Shown: positions 14,157 through 19,617 of the stretch, one piece after another
Layout of the letters: each line of letters starts with the position of its first letter
Position numbering within the stretch: the stretch's first letter is position 1
DNA from: a virus
Strand: one strand, 5' to 3'
Virus record (IMG/VR): IMGVR_UViG_3300005584_000056
Coordinates: 1-20,339 of that record
DNA: 20,339 bases
Translations under genes and position numbers: made by a program
Notes under the pieces: model-generated
Databases searched by the model: none
Told to the model about the DNA's origin: nothing
Seen by the model: the letters and a program-made list of their open reading frames with translations, nothing else

Positions 14157-14831
14157 CTAGTTGTATAGGTCAGACCTTTTCATAATTTCTTTGGCTATCT
14201 TCTTGCCATGCTCTGTTCTTACATGAACCATATTTGAATCTCTATGTATAGAGGAAAGATACTCTTGGCCAAAACTAATATCAATAGGGGCGGGCAAGGA
14301 AAGCTCAATACACATTTTAGATAGGTGATCCATAAAGATCTTATATTCAGTTAATCTATCTTCAGGCTCAGACCAATAGTTAATCCGTTTCATAGTATCT
14401 GGATCATCCTTAGAAACTCCATATCCTTGGTCTATTGGTGGAACTGGAGTCAAGAAGAATATTGGATTATCTTTGAAGTGATTCTTGGTATTATGTACAT
14501 AAGCCTCTACTATTTCTTTGGTGTTTTTGTATTTAGGCAAATAGATTCTTATATCACATTCACCCAAATAGGCTATTACTGTGTCCCCGCTTTTTATTTG
14601 CTTAGAAAAATTTAAATTATTATAATCAATATTATAGGCTAATCTACCAGGCCCAGAATGAAAATGATACTCAACATCATTCTTTTTATCATATGTAACT
14701 CTATAATCTTCTTGTGGATAAGGTTGAATTATTGTATTTTCATTTTCAATTGGATTCCTAGTAAAACATAAAAAAGCATTGTATAAAGGAATACCATGAG
14801 AATCTCCAATGAAGTGTATTGATTGTGTCAT
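14157..14831 (-). CDS. SGNH/GDSL-hydrolase-like protein
   Basis: 224 aa. The N-terminus IHFIGDSHG (5-13) has the GDS nucleophile block with S11. GDTVIAYLGECDIR (82-95) matches the glycine/Asp-Asn block in the variant GE.D.R. DSNMVHV (198-204) near the C-terminus is a plausible, though spaced-out, Asp-His block with H203. SGNH enzymes remove or transfer acyl groups on glycans and small esters, so a role in deacylating a surface glycan or metabolite is possible. No signal peptide, so cytoplasmic. The next gene is divergent, 64 bp away, with leaderless promoters on both sides. The assignment rests on two clear motifs and an imperfect third. Confidence 0.65.
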   Translation of the reverse strand: MTQSIHFIGDSHGIPLYNAFLCFTRNPIENENTIIQPYPQEDYRVTYDKKNDVEYHFHSGPGRLAYNIDYNNLNFSKQIKSGDTVIAYLGECDIRIYLPKYKNTKEIVEAYVHNTKNHFKDNPIFFLTPVPPIDQGYGVSKDDPDTMKRINYWSEPEDRLTEYKIFMDHLSKMCIELSLPAPIDISFGQEYLSSIHRDSNMVHVRTEHGKKIAKEIMKRSDLYN

Positions 14832-14838
14832 AAATACA

Positions 14839-14844
14839 ATTATA
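14839..14844 (-). promoter_or_regulatory. -10 box of a leaderless promoter for the SGNH-like gene
   Basis: TATAAT on the minus strand, 7 nt before ATG 14831. The shared CTAGTTGACTAA element at 14858-14869 lies at -35 distance (GTCAAC with 16 bp spacing on this strand). Confidence 0.6.
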
Positions 14845-14857
14845 CTCTATGTAAATC

Positions 14858-14889
14858 CTAGTTGACTAATATTCTATACATGATATAAT
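14858..14889 (+). promoter_or_regulatory. Leaderless promoter for the TylF-like gene, with CTAGTTGACTAA element
   Basis: TTGACT at 14862-14867, 16-bp spacer, TATAAT at 14884-14889, then 6 nt to ATG 14896. The -35 is embedded in the quasi-palindrome CTAGTTGACTAA, which serves both directions of this divergent promoter pair. Confidence 0.7.
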
Positions 14890-14895
14890 TAATTT

Positions 14896-15552
14896 ATGAA
14901 TTACACAATCGAGCCTTGGATAACAAAAGAATTAGACCCAGAATTTCTTGAAGTTTTAAATGAAATTATATCTCTAGAACTTAATTTAGCTGCTACTGAA
15001 GAAGAAGAGCTAAAGCTCTGGGATCCCTTTGAAAGATACTACATCCTATGGAGTGCATTAAAGCAAATTGCACACGTTCAAGGAGATTATGTTCAATGTG
15101 GTGTTTATAGAGGCGAAGAAGCTTTTTATATGGCAAAGGAATGCAAAACAACACTTCACCTATTTGACTCATTTGAAAAAGTAGTTGCTGAAGACCTTAT
15201 AGAGTGTGATAATGAGTATTATTTAGAAAATGTATACAAGTGCGATGTAACAGAACCAGAAACAGTTCTTAAGCAATTTGATAATGTAAAAATTAATGTT
15301 TGTAGGGTCCCCGCAAATTTTGATACAGTTCAAAACATTGCATTCCTTTATATTGATTTAAACCTATACACTTCAACAAAAATAGCTCTAAATGAGTTAT
15401 GGTCTAAGATTGTATCTGGTGGTATGGCTTTTATTGATCTTCATGATTCATACTCTTCAGGAGCAGAAGTTGCAGTTAAAGAATTTTTTGAGTCATTAGG
15501 TATAGATGTTCAAATGCTTCCTACTGGAATTGCAGTAGTTTACAAACCTTAA
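14896..15552 (+). CDS. TylF/MycF-family O-methyltransferase
   Basis: 218 aa. Class I SAM-dependent methyltransferase with the TylF pattern: GDYVQCGVYRGEEAFYMA (63-80, SAM-binding glycine loop), LHLFDSFEK (87-95), FLYIDLNLYTSTKIALNELW (150-169) and GGMAFIDLHD (175-184, metal/acceptor-side acidic loop). TylF and MycF methylate sugar hydroxyls of macrolides, and phage or surface-polysaccharide relatives are common. In this island a sugar or hydroxylated product is the likely acceptor (inference). It is expressed from a leaderless promoter 6 nt upstream. Its stop is 1 nt from the stop of the convergent oxygenase gene. Confidence 0.82.
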   Translation: MNYTIEPWITKELDPEFLEVLNEIISLELNLAATEEEELKLWDPFERYYILWSALKQIAHVQGDYVQCGVYRGEEAFYMAKECKTTLHLFDSFEKVVAEDLIECDNEYYLENVYKCDVTEPETVLKQFDNVKINVCRVPANFDTVQNIAFLYIDLNLYTSTKIALNELWSKIVSGGMAFIDLHDSYSSGAEVAVKEFFESLGIDVQMLPTGIAVVYKP

Positions 15553-15553
15553 T

Positions 15554-16249
15554 CTACGAGTAGAGATGCTCGTCTATGTATGATTCCATAAACTTACTTA
15601 ATCTTGTATTGTTTGATTTCCCGTGTCTAACCGTATAATGAAATCTTGAATCATCCAAAGTAAACTCAGTCTCTGGCCAATCAATCAATGCGTGTGTTTC
15701 TTTGGTTACATAAAAATTATCAGATAGTTGTGCAGAGTGAGTATATCTAGCTCCAGATTTTACTTTTTTAACTGCGTGTATATTCTTTATGTCGTGTATT
15801 ACTAAATCACCAGCATTTGGTTTGTAGCAAAAATCAAATTCTGGATAACATATTTCTCCACCAGTATAATCATCATTAAAATATAAAATAAACCCAAATC
15901 TAGCCTCTACTAAAGCCACTTTTTCTAATTCGGAGTTTTTGTCTATCTCGTTGTTGTATATAGTATTTGCAAAGTTTAAAATGTCGACATGTGGATCAAA
16001 TCCCATACTCTCATATCTTACAACACAATGATCAAAATCTTGCAAAACAGCATCTGGCATATTTACAGAGTCTAACATTCTTTGTTTATATTGAAGAAAG
16101 CTTTTTAGTCCACGTACATGGTCAGTAGTTGTCCAATCAGAAGATAGTATCTCTTCCATAACTGGAACTAGCTCATCTTGAGATAAAAAATTTTCCCAAA
16201 CATGGACGCCTGGACATAATTCTTTATATTGATCTTTAAGATATCTCAT
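15554..16249 (-). CDS. 2-oxoglutarate/Fe(II)-dependent dioxygenase (P4H-like fold)
   Basis: 231 aa. Iron ligands H87 and D89 (DPHVDILN) and H158, with 2OG-binding R168 in NIHAVKKVKSGARYTHS. The block ILYFNDDYTGGEICYPEFDFCYKPNAGDLVIHD (about 121-153) is nearly the same as in the gene at 17053-17859, so the two are recent paralogs; the N-terminal GVHVWENFLSQDEL and the C-terminal YIDEHLYS ends also match. The catalytic set is complete. Substrate unknown. Its TATAAT box lies just after the TGA of the upstream cupin gene, 6 nt before ATG 16249, so it can be transcribed separately. Confidence 0.85.
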   Translation of the reverse strand: MRYLKDQYKELCPGVHVWENFLSQDELVPVMEEILSSDWTTTDHVRGLKSFLQYKQRMLDSVNMPDAVLQDFDHCVVRYESMGFDPHVDILNFANTIYNNEIDKNSELEKVALVEARFGFILYFNDDYTGGEICYPEFDFCYKPNAGDLVIHDIKNIHAVKKVKSGARYTHSAQLSDNFYVTKETHALIDWPETEFTLDDSRFHYTVRHGKSNNTRLSKFMESYIDEHLYS

Positions 16250-16255
16250 AATAAT

Positions 16256-16261
16256 ATTATA
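16256..16261 (-). promoter_or_regulatory. -10 box of a leaderless promoter
   Basis: TATAAT on the minus strand, 6 nt before ATG 16249, directly abutting the TGA of the upstream cupin gene. No clear -35. Confidence 0.5.
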
Positions 16262-16831
16262 TCACCACGCAAAAACAAAAGAAGCTCTAGGCTCAGACAC
16301 TACTACTTGATGAACTACTCCAATAGGACAAAAAATTGCATCTCCTGGGTTTAAGACTATAGACTCATATTCTGCTTCAGATTCAGTTTTGTGAAAATCA
16401 GATTCTGAGATATTTTTGTAAATTCTCCATTCAACCTGACCTTCGCAGTGCCAAAGAAATACATTGTGGTTATCTGGATGAATGTAGTAGCCGTTTGCTT
16501 CGTTTCCAATCAGATTACATATAACCTTTGGACCACTATTAAGCAATCTGTAGCCAAATAGTTCTGTGAACTTATCCTCATTTTGCAAAAACTTTTTGTA
16601 GATGCCAATATCTTTAAAGTCTAGCGCTCCCACAATAACTGGATCTAGTCTGTTGTATGTTAGTATAGTTCCAGAAATACTTCTTGGGTCATCAGAAAAT
16701 ATTTGCTTTGTGCTACTGGAAGCTCTATGCATTAACTCAATAACATCATACCATGTTGGAGATTCTGTAAAATATGATCTAAATACTGCAACCTGGTTTA
16801 GATCTATAGCTTCTTGAATTTTCTCGTGCAT
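16262..16831 (-). CDS. JmjC/cupin-like Fe(II)/2OG oxygenase-fold protein
   Basis: 189 aa. The motif YYIHPDNHNVFLWHCEGQVEWRIYK (about 115-138) has HxD ligands H118 and D120 and the G-x3-W turn typical of JmjC/cupin oxygenases; the distal ligand is H174 in PGDAIFCPIGVVHQVV. It differs from the four P4H-like proteins around it in fold family and lacks the GxRY signature. JmjC-type enzymes hydroxylate protein or tRNA side chains; the target here is unknown. It is the third gene of a leftward unit with two tiny genes, whose stop TAA directly precedes its ATG. Confidence 0.72.
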   Translation of the reverse strand: MHEKIQEAIDLNQVAVFRSYFTESPTWYDVIELMHRASSSTKQIFSDDPRSISGTILTYNRLDPVIVGALDFKDIGIYKKFLQNEDKFTELFGYRLLNSGPKVICNLIGNEANGYYIHPDNHNVFLWHCEGQVEWRIYKNISESDFHKTESEAEYESIVLNPGDAIFCPIGVVHQVVVSEPRASFVFAW

Positions 16832-16948
16832 TTACTTTACCCCGCCCCTTATTAACTTTTCGATGCAATGAGTGCAAAAGTTTTCAAGTATGCCTTTAGC
16901 GTTAAGACGCTCAACATATTTTGGATTTTCGCAAAAGTCACACTTCAC
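16832..16948 (-). CDS. Tiny zinc-finger protein (38 aa)
   Basis: GTG start at 16948, overlapping the TGA of the upstream ORF as GTGA, and TAA directly followed by the ATG of the cupin gene. The sequence VKCDFCENPKYVERLNAKGI... has CDFC at residues 3-6 and CTHC at 25-28, a CxxC-x18-CxxC treble-clef or zinc-ribbon pattern, followed by a basic helix. The precise coupling on both sides supports it as a real gene despite its size. It could bind nucleic acid or stabilise a partner enzyme. Confidence 0.62.
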   Translation of the reverse strand: MKCDFCENPKYVERLNAKGILENFCTHCIEKLIRGGVK

Positions 16949-17025
16949 AGCAATATTCCAATTAAACAATAGACTGCAACTAGAATCATGCCAATTATAG
17001 TTAATACTTTCTGCGCTTTAATCAT
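16945..17025 (-). CDS. Tiny single-pass membrane protein (26 aa)
   Basis: MIKAQKVLTIIGMILVAVYCLIGILL: two Lys residues then one hydrophobic helix of about 19 residues up to the C-terminus. It would insert in the inner membrane with a short N-terminal cytoplasmic tail. It is the first ORF of a leftward unit whose -10 box lies 6 nt before the ATG, and its stop overlaps the GTG of the zinc-finger ORF. Similar tiny membrane proteins are common in phages, with varied or unknown roles. Confidence 0.5.
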   Translation of the reverse strand: MIKAQKVLTIIGMILVAVYCLIGILL

Positions 17026-17031
17026 TTTACT

Positions 17032-17037
17032 AGTATA
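17032..17037 (-). promoter_or_regulatory. -10 box of a leaderless promoter for the tiny-gene/cupin unit
   Basis: TATACT on the minus strand, 6 nt before ATG 17025. The CTAGTTGACTAA element at 17045-17056 lies 7 bp upstream, at the end of the neighbouring gene. Confidence 0.55.
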
Positions 17038-17044
17038 TCATATT

Positions 17045-17056
17045 CTAGTTGACTAA
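17045..17056. promoter_or_regulatory. CTAGTTGACTAA quasi-palindrome
   Basis: Same element as at 14045, 14858 and 17885, one mismatch from a perfect-arm form. It overlaps the 3' end of the oxygenase gene at 17053 and sits just upstream of the -10 of the next leftward unit. Confidence 0.45.
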
Positions 17057-17859
17057 TTTGAATATGTATCTGATTTATTTAATGGATCAGATCCAGTTTG
17101 TTTAGGAGATGACTCTTCTGCGTATAAATTCTCTTCAACATAAATTTTTTGATAATCTGCTAATGGCTGATGTAATATTGGGCTTTTTTTAATATCCATA
17201 TAAAAATCTTCTGGATCTCTTACATATCCAAATTCAGACCATGGCCATTTTGATTTATCGTATTCAGACTTATTGAAATTTATTAATACATCAATACCAG
17301 TAGCGTGTGTGTATCTTTTACCGCTTTTTACCTTTTTTACCCCGTGTACAGCTTCTATTTCGTGTATTACAATATCTCCTGCAGCAGGCTTATATTCTAT
17401 TCCGTTTAATGGATAGCATATCTCTCCACCCTCGTAATCATCATTAAAGTATAAAATCATTCCAAAGCCACCAGTCCAATGCTTTTGGACATTCTCTGTA
17501 ACATCTGATCCAACCATTAATTTTAAAAGTTTAGCTACGCAGTTTTCAACATCTGAGTGAATTATATGCCCAGCTCCTACTGGCCTAATACTTATCCTGT
17601 TCATATCTCGAATTCTAAAGTCATTATCATACTGACCAAATATGGAGTTAATAATTCTTTTTTTGTATTTGTTTAAGCCTTTAATGTCAAAGGAATGCCT
17701 AGAGTCAAAATCTGTTCCTGCCGCTTCTTGTTCTGCACACTCTTCCATGATTTCTTTGATCTCATCAGCAGAAAGAAAATTTCTCCATACCCAATTTTGA
17801 ATACCGATTCTTTCCCATTGAGGACCTAGCTTCATTTTTGAATTACTGTAAACTGTCAT
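17053..17859 (-). CDS. 2-oxoglutarate/Fe(II)-dependent dioxygenase (P4H-like fold)
   Basis: 268 aa. Iron ligands H101 and D103 (HIIHSDVEN) and H172, with 2OG-binding R182 in AVHGVKKVKSGKRYTHA. FGMILYFNDDYEGGEICYPLNGIEYKPAAGDIVIHE is shared almost residue for residue with the gene at 15554-16249. The N-terminus is extended by about 10 residues and the C-terminus by an acidic, polar tail (EESSPKQTGSDPLNKSDTYSN), probably flexible. The catalytic set is complete; substrate unknown. ATG 17859 is chosen because a TATAAT box lies exactly 6 nt upstream, as at neighbouring leaderless genes. Confidence 0.85.
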   Translation of the reverse strand: MTVYSNSKMKLGPQWERIGIQNWVWRNFLSADEIKEIMEECAEQEAAGTDFDSRHSFDIKGLNKYKKRIINSIFGQYDNDFRIRDMNRISIRPVGAGHIIHSDVENCVAKLLKLMVGSDVTENVQKHWTGGFGMILYFNDDYEGGEICYPLNGIEYKPAAGDIVIHEIEAVHGVKKVKSGKRYTHATGIDVLINFNKSEYDKSKWPWSEFGYVRDPEDFYMDIKKSPILHQPLADYQKIYVEENLYAEESSPKQTGSDPLNKSDTYSN

Positions 17860-17865
17860 AATATA

Positions 17866-17896
17866 ATTATACTGTATTTATTTTCCAGTTAACTAG
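17866..17896 (-). promoter_or_regulatory. Leaderless promoter with CCAGTTAACTAG element
   Basis: TATAAT on the minus strand at 17866-17871, 6 nt before ATG 17859. CCAGTTAACTAG at 17885-17896 covers the -35 region (TTAACT on this strand, with a short 15-bp spacing). Confidence 0.55.
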
Positions 17897-18008
17897 TATT
17901 TAAGATCTTACAAAATGTTAATAAATTTTTAATTTGTATGATACACATATTTGAAATGTCCGTTTTGTATATATAGTCCGCACATACTCTAATGACCTTG
18001 AGCGTGAG

Positions 18009-18024
18009 TGTGATTGACATCACA
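18009..18024. promoter_or_regulatory. CRP/GlxR-type box 1
   Basis: TGTGATTGACATCACA, a perfect TGTGA-N6-TCACA palindrome matching the CRP/FNR/GlxR operator class. It lies 38 bp upstream of the TGTCAG-N10 promoter at 18063. An embedded TTGACA has no partner -10 at the right distance. Confidence 0.65.
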
Positions 18025-18035
18025 AAGATTTATTC

Positions 18036-18044
18036 CGACACGCC
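18036..18044 (-). promoter_or_regulatory. GGCGTGTCG element, copy 1 (minus orientation)
   Basis: CGACACGCC on the plus strand. Four further copies lie in plus orientation at 18369, 19487, 19539 and 19582, all in control regions of the small-gene array. Confidence 0.45.
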
Positions 18045-18062
18045 CGAGAAAAGGGGTCTAAA

Positions 18063-18084
18063 TGTCAGTCCCCCCTGCTATGAT
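18063..18084 (+). promoter_or_regulatory. TGTCAG-N10-TATGAT promoter A
   Basis: TGTCAG at 18063-18068, 10 bp, TATGAT at 18079-18084, with an extended-10 TGC. The leader to ATG 18141 includes a small AGCGG/CCGCT hairpin and the Shine-Dalgarno AAAGGAG. No canonical -35 is present 17 bp upstream. Confidence 0.65.
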
Positions 18085-18140
18085 AAAGGTATAAAGAAAA
18101 ACAAGCGGTAAAGAAATCCGCTAAAGAAAGGAGCAATCAA

Positions 18141-18350
18141 ATGCTCACTCAAAATACACTAGACAAAATTGTCTATGAATATCAACACGGGGGCGTGAAG
18201 TCTAACCACCCCGAATTGACTACCTATGAGAGAAAGGCGTTGCTAAAACACCTATACTCTCTCCCTACCTATTGCTCAAATTGCCACGGCAAGGGCGAGG
18301 TCTATGTCGGAAATGACGAGGACTTTACCATTGAGCCTTGTGTGGTATAA
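18141..18350 (+). CDS. Small protein with a CxxCxGxG zinc motif
   Basis: 69 aa. An N-terminal helical part (LTQNTLDKIVYEYQHGG) leads to LTTYERKALLKHLYSLPTYCSNCHGKGEVYVG; CSNCHGKG (about 45-52) is the CxxCxGxG knuckle known from DnaJ-type zinc domains, here as a single copy. The last residues (EPCVV) add a third Cys. Strong Shine-Dalgarno AAAGGAG before ATG. The stop codon lies inside CRP-like box 2. Function unknown. Confidence 0.65.
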   Translation: MLTQNTLDKIVYEYQHGGVKSNHPELTTYERKALLKHLYSLPTYCSNCHGKGEVYVGNDEDFTIEPCVV

Positions 18351-18356
18351 ATCACA
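18341..18356. promoter_or_regulatory. CRP/GlxR-type box 2 (one mismatch)
   Basis: TGTGG-TATAAA-TCACA, one mismatch from TGTGA-N6-TCACA, extended by a matching G and C outside. It overlaps the end of the 69-aa gene and precedes promoter B by 29 bp. Confidence 0.5.
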
Positions 18357-18368
18357 CTAGCGCCTAAC

Positions 18369-18377
18369 GGCGTGTCG
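18369..18377 (+). promoter_or_regulatory. GGCGTGTCG element, copy 2
   Basis: Lies between CRP-like box 2 and promoter B, the same order (in reverse orientation) as copy 1 before promoter A. Confidence 0.45.
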
Positions 18378-18385
18378 CTTGTAAA

Positions 18386-18407
18386 TGTCAGCCCTATCGG
18401 CTACAAT
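18386..18407 (+). promoter_or_regulatory. TGTCAG-N10-TACAAT promoter B
   Basis: TGTCAG at 18386-18391, 10 bp, TACAAT at 18402-18407. A weak TTGTAA lies at normal -35 distance. It would drive the 18524-19477 array after a leader of about 110 nt. Confidence 0.62.
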
Positions 18408-18438
18408 TACAGCATAACAACTAAATAAGAATTAGAGC

Positions 18439-18480
18439 GTGAGCCTAGCAAATAATCCGAAAGGTGAGCCTAGCAAATAA
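18439..18480 (+). repeat. 17-bp direct repeats in the leader of the small-gene array
   Basis: GTGAGCCTAGCAAATAA occurs at 18439-18455 and 18464-18480, 25 bp apart, between promoter B and ATG 18524. GAGCG and CGCTC flank the pair and could close a stem around it. The 18408-18523 stretch holds no ORF with a ribosome site. Confidence 0.6.
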
Positions 18481-18523
18481 CCGCTCAACAACTAACTAAC
18501 TACTAACGAAAGAAGAACAGATA

Positions 18524-18673
18524 ATGACAATAACATACTCAATATGGGACGGCGCTCAACTACTAGGCGTTGATTTCAAGGCTTCATCAGCAGATGAAAT
18601 GAATAAGGTCGTAGCAGACCTACAAAAGGTTTCTAAAGGTGTAGTAGCACACCTACGAAAGGTTGAAATGTAA
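18524..18673 (+). CDS. Small uncharacterised protein (49 aa)
   Basis: MTITYSIWDGAQLLGVDFKASSADEMNKVV... followed by a helix ending HLRKVEM. Preceded by the purine-rich GAAAGAAG stretch and AACAGATA. The stop overlaps the next start as TAATG. The mixed alpha/beta pattern (a short beta hairpin then a helix) may suit a small regulatory or inhibitor protein, but no family is recognised. Confidence 0.65.
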   Translation: MTITYSIWDGAQLLGVDFKASSADEMNKVVADLQKVSKGVVAHLRKVEM

Positions 18674-18846
18674 TGATGACTAAATGGGATACTATTCAGG
18701 CAGATGTAGCGGACGCTTATGTCTATCTAGAAGAAGAAGAAGCCTATAATAAGGCACTAGCAGAAGGCAACATAAGCCTTCTAGATGTAAATGACTTTGA
18801 TGAAGATGAACTATCTAAATCACTAACACTAGATTGGGATAACTAA
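18673..18846 (+). CDS. Small acidic protein (57 aa)
   Basis: MMTKWDTIQADVADAYVYLEEEEAYNKALAEGNISLLDVNDFDEDELSKSLTLDWDN. Strongly acidic and probably helical. Acidic phage proteins of this size sometimes mimic DNA or block host factors; that is only a possibility here. The start overlaps the previous stop by one base, and the next ATG is 2 bp after its stop. Confidence 0.65.
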   Translation: MMTKWDTIQADVADAYVYLEEEEAYNKALAEGNISLLDVNDFDEDELSKSLTLDWDN

Positions 18847-18848
18847 TA

Positions 18849-19004
18849 ATGATACCTAACGGATTTGAGTTACACATAACTAACGAATACGGATTTGAGT
18901 TAGATAGTTTCTTAGGGGCTATCTATCTACCTTGGCACACTATTATCCTTACCACCCTAGCACTAATCGCCTATAAGATTTATAAGAGAAAGAAGAATAA
19001 GTAA
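18849..19004 (+). CDS. Small single-pass membrane protein (51 aa)
   Basis: The N-terminal half contains the repeated phrase GFELHITNEY/GFELDSFL. One hydrophobic helix (YLPWHTIILTTLALIAYKIY, about 26-45) and a basic end (KRKKNK) follow, so the C-terminus should stay in the cytoplasm. Stop and next start overlap as TAATG. Not recognised. Confidence 0.65.
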   Translation: MIPNGFELHITNEYGFELDSFLGAIYLPWHTIILTTLALIAYKIYKRKKNK

Positions 19005-19174
19005 TGAAAGAATGTAAAGTAATCAACTGTAATAATACCGATTTAGTTTATAGCGGTATAGATGCGCTAATGCTAGGCGGGATAGTAACCGAAACCTATT
19101 GCTACTCTTGCGCTAATGCGTATAACCAAATAGATAGCGCTATAACACTACTAAGAGATAAGGCTAACGCATAA
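19004..19174 (+). CDS. Small zinc-ribbon protein (56 aa)
   Basis: MKECKVINCNNTDLVYSG...GGIVTETYCYSCANAYNQ. Cysteines C4, C9, C33 and C36 form a C-x4-C / CxxC zinc-ribbon-like set. A C-terminal helix follows. Both ends overlap neighbours as TAATG, so it belongs to a translationally coupled array. Confidence 0.65.
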   Translation: MKECKVINCNNTDLVYSGIDALMLGGIVTETYCYSCANAYNQIDSAITLLRDKANA

Positions 19175-19287
19175 TGACTACTAATCGCCTACTAACTACC
19201 GCCGTCCAATTACTACTAGCGGGCGTAACTATCCCGCTACTAATTGCCGTAATCAAAGATATAAAAAATGGGGGACTAAATGACTAA
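19174..19287 (+). CDS. Tiny membrane protein (37 aa)
   Basis: MTTNRLLTTAVQLLLAGVTIPLLIAVIKDIKNGGLND: one hydrophobic helix (about 6-28) and a short charged tail. The start overlaps the previous stop and the end overlaps the next gene by 8 bp. Function unknown. Confidence 0.6.
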   Translation: MTTNRLLTTAVQLLLAGVTIPLLIAVIKDIKNGGLND

Positions 19288-19477
19288 GTCACAATTTGAG
19301 AAAGATTTAGATGTCAAAGATAGTTTTATAGATTTACTAAATGACCTTTATCCAACTGTAAAAATCGGTTACTCAACTTTTACACCCGCCGAAATTCTAG
19401 AGTGTTGCGATCCCGTTGCGTTTGCGATTGGATTAGTAGAGCATCAAGATTATTTAGCGGAATTAGAAAATGAATAA
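19280..19477 (+). CDS. Small uncharacterised protein (65 aa)
   Basis: MTKSQFEKDLDVKDSFIDLLNDLYPTVKIGYSTFTPAEILECCDPVAFAIGLVEHQDYLAELENE. Probably soluble and helical, with a CC pair at 42-43. The pattern of a central GYSTFTPAEIL..CDP.AF segment near an acidic end is seen in small early proteins of actinobacteriophages (recalled impression, low certainty). A GGGGGA ribosome site lies 4-9 nt before the ATG. It is the last gene of the array before a 259-bp control region. Confidence 0.65.
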   Translation: MTKSQFEKDLDVKDSFIDLLNDLYPTVKIGYSTFTPAEILECCDPVAFAIGLVEHQDYLAELENE

Positions 19478-19554
19478 ATAAATAACGGCGTGTCGGCTTG
19501 ACAAAATCAAGCTGATCCCGCACACAGGCACGGGGTCGGGCGTGTCGTTAAGGG

Positions 19555-19570
19555 CGTGATAAAAATCACC
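19555..19570. promoter_or_regulatory. CRP/GlxR-type box 3
   Basis: CGTGA-TAAAAA-TCACC: the core GTGA-N6-TCAC is perfect, the outer bases deviate. Confidence 0.5.
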
Positions 19571-19617
19571 CTTGAATTTGCGGCGTGTCGATTTGACAGA
19601 CATATCGGACATATTTG

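Noticed and set aside
14062-14160. A 32-codon plus-strand ORF (MVSRETQCGAI...) that covers the parS-like site.
   Set aside because: No ribosome site and no -10 box at leaderless distance; it overlaps the end of the opposite gene and the sequence is better explained as a DNA site. Not fully excluded.
15552-15575. ACGAG-N8-CTCGT hairpin as a bidirectional terminator between the convergent methyltransferase and oxygenase genes.
   Set aside because: Only a 5-bp stem, lies mostly in the coding end of the minus gene, and has no U-tract.
18014-18019. TTGACA as a standard -35 element before the 69-aa gene.
   Set aside because: No -10 lies 16-18 bp downstream; the hexamer is the centre of the perfect CRP-like palindrome.
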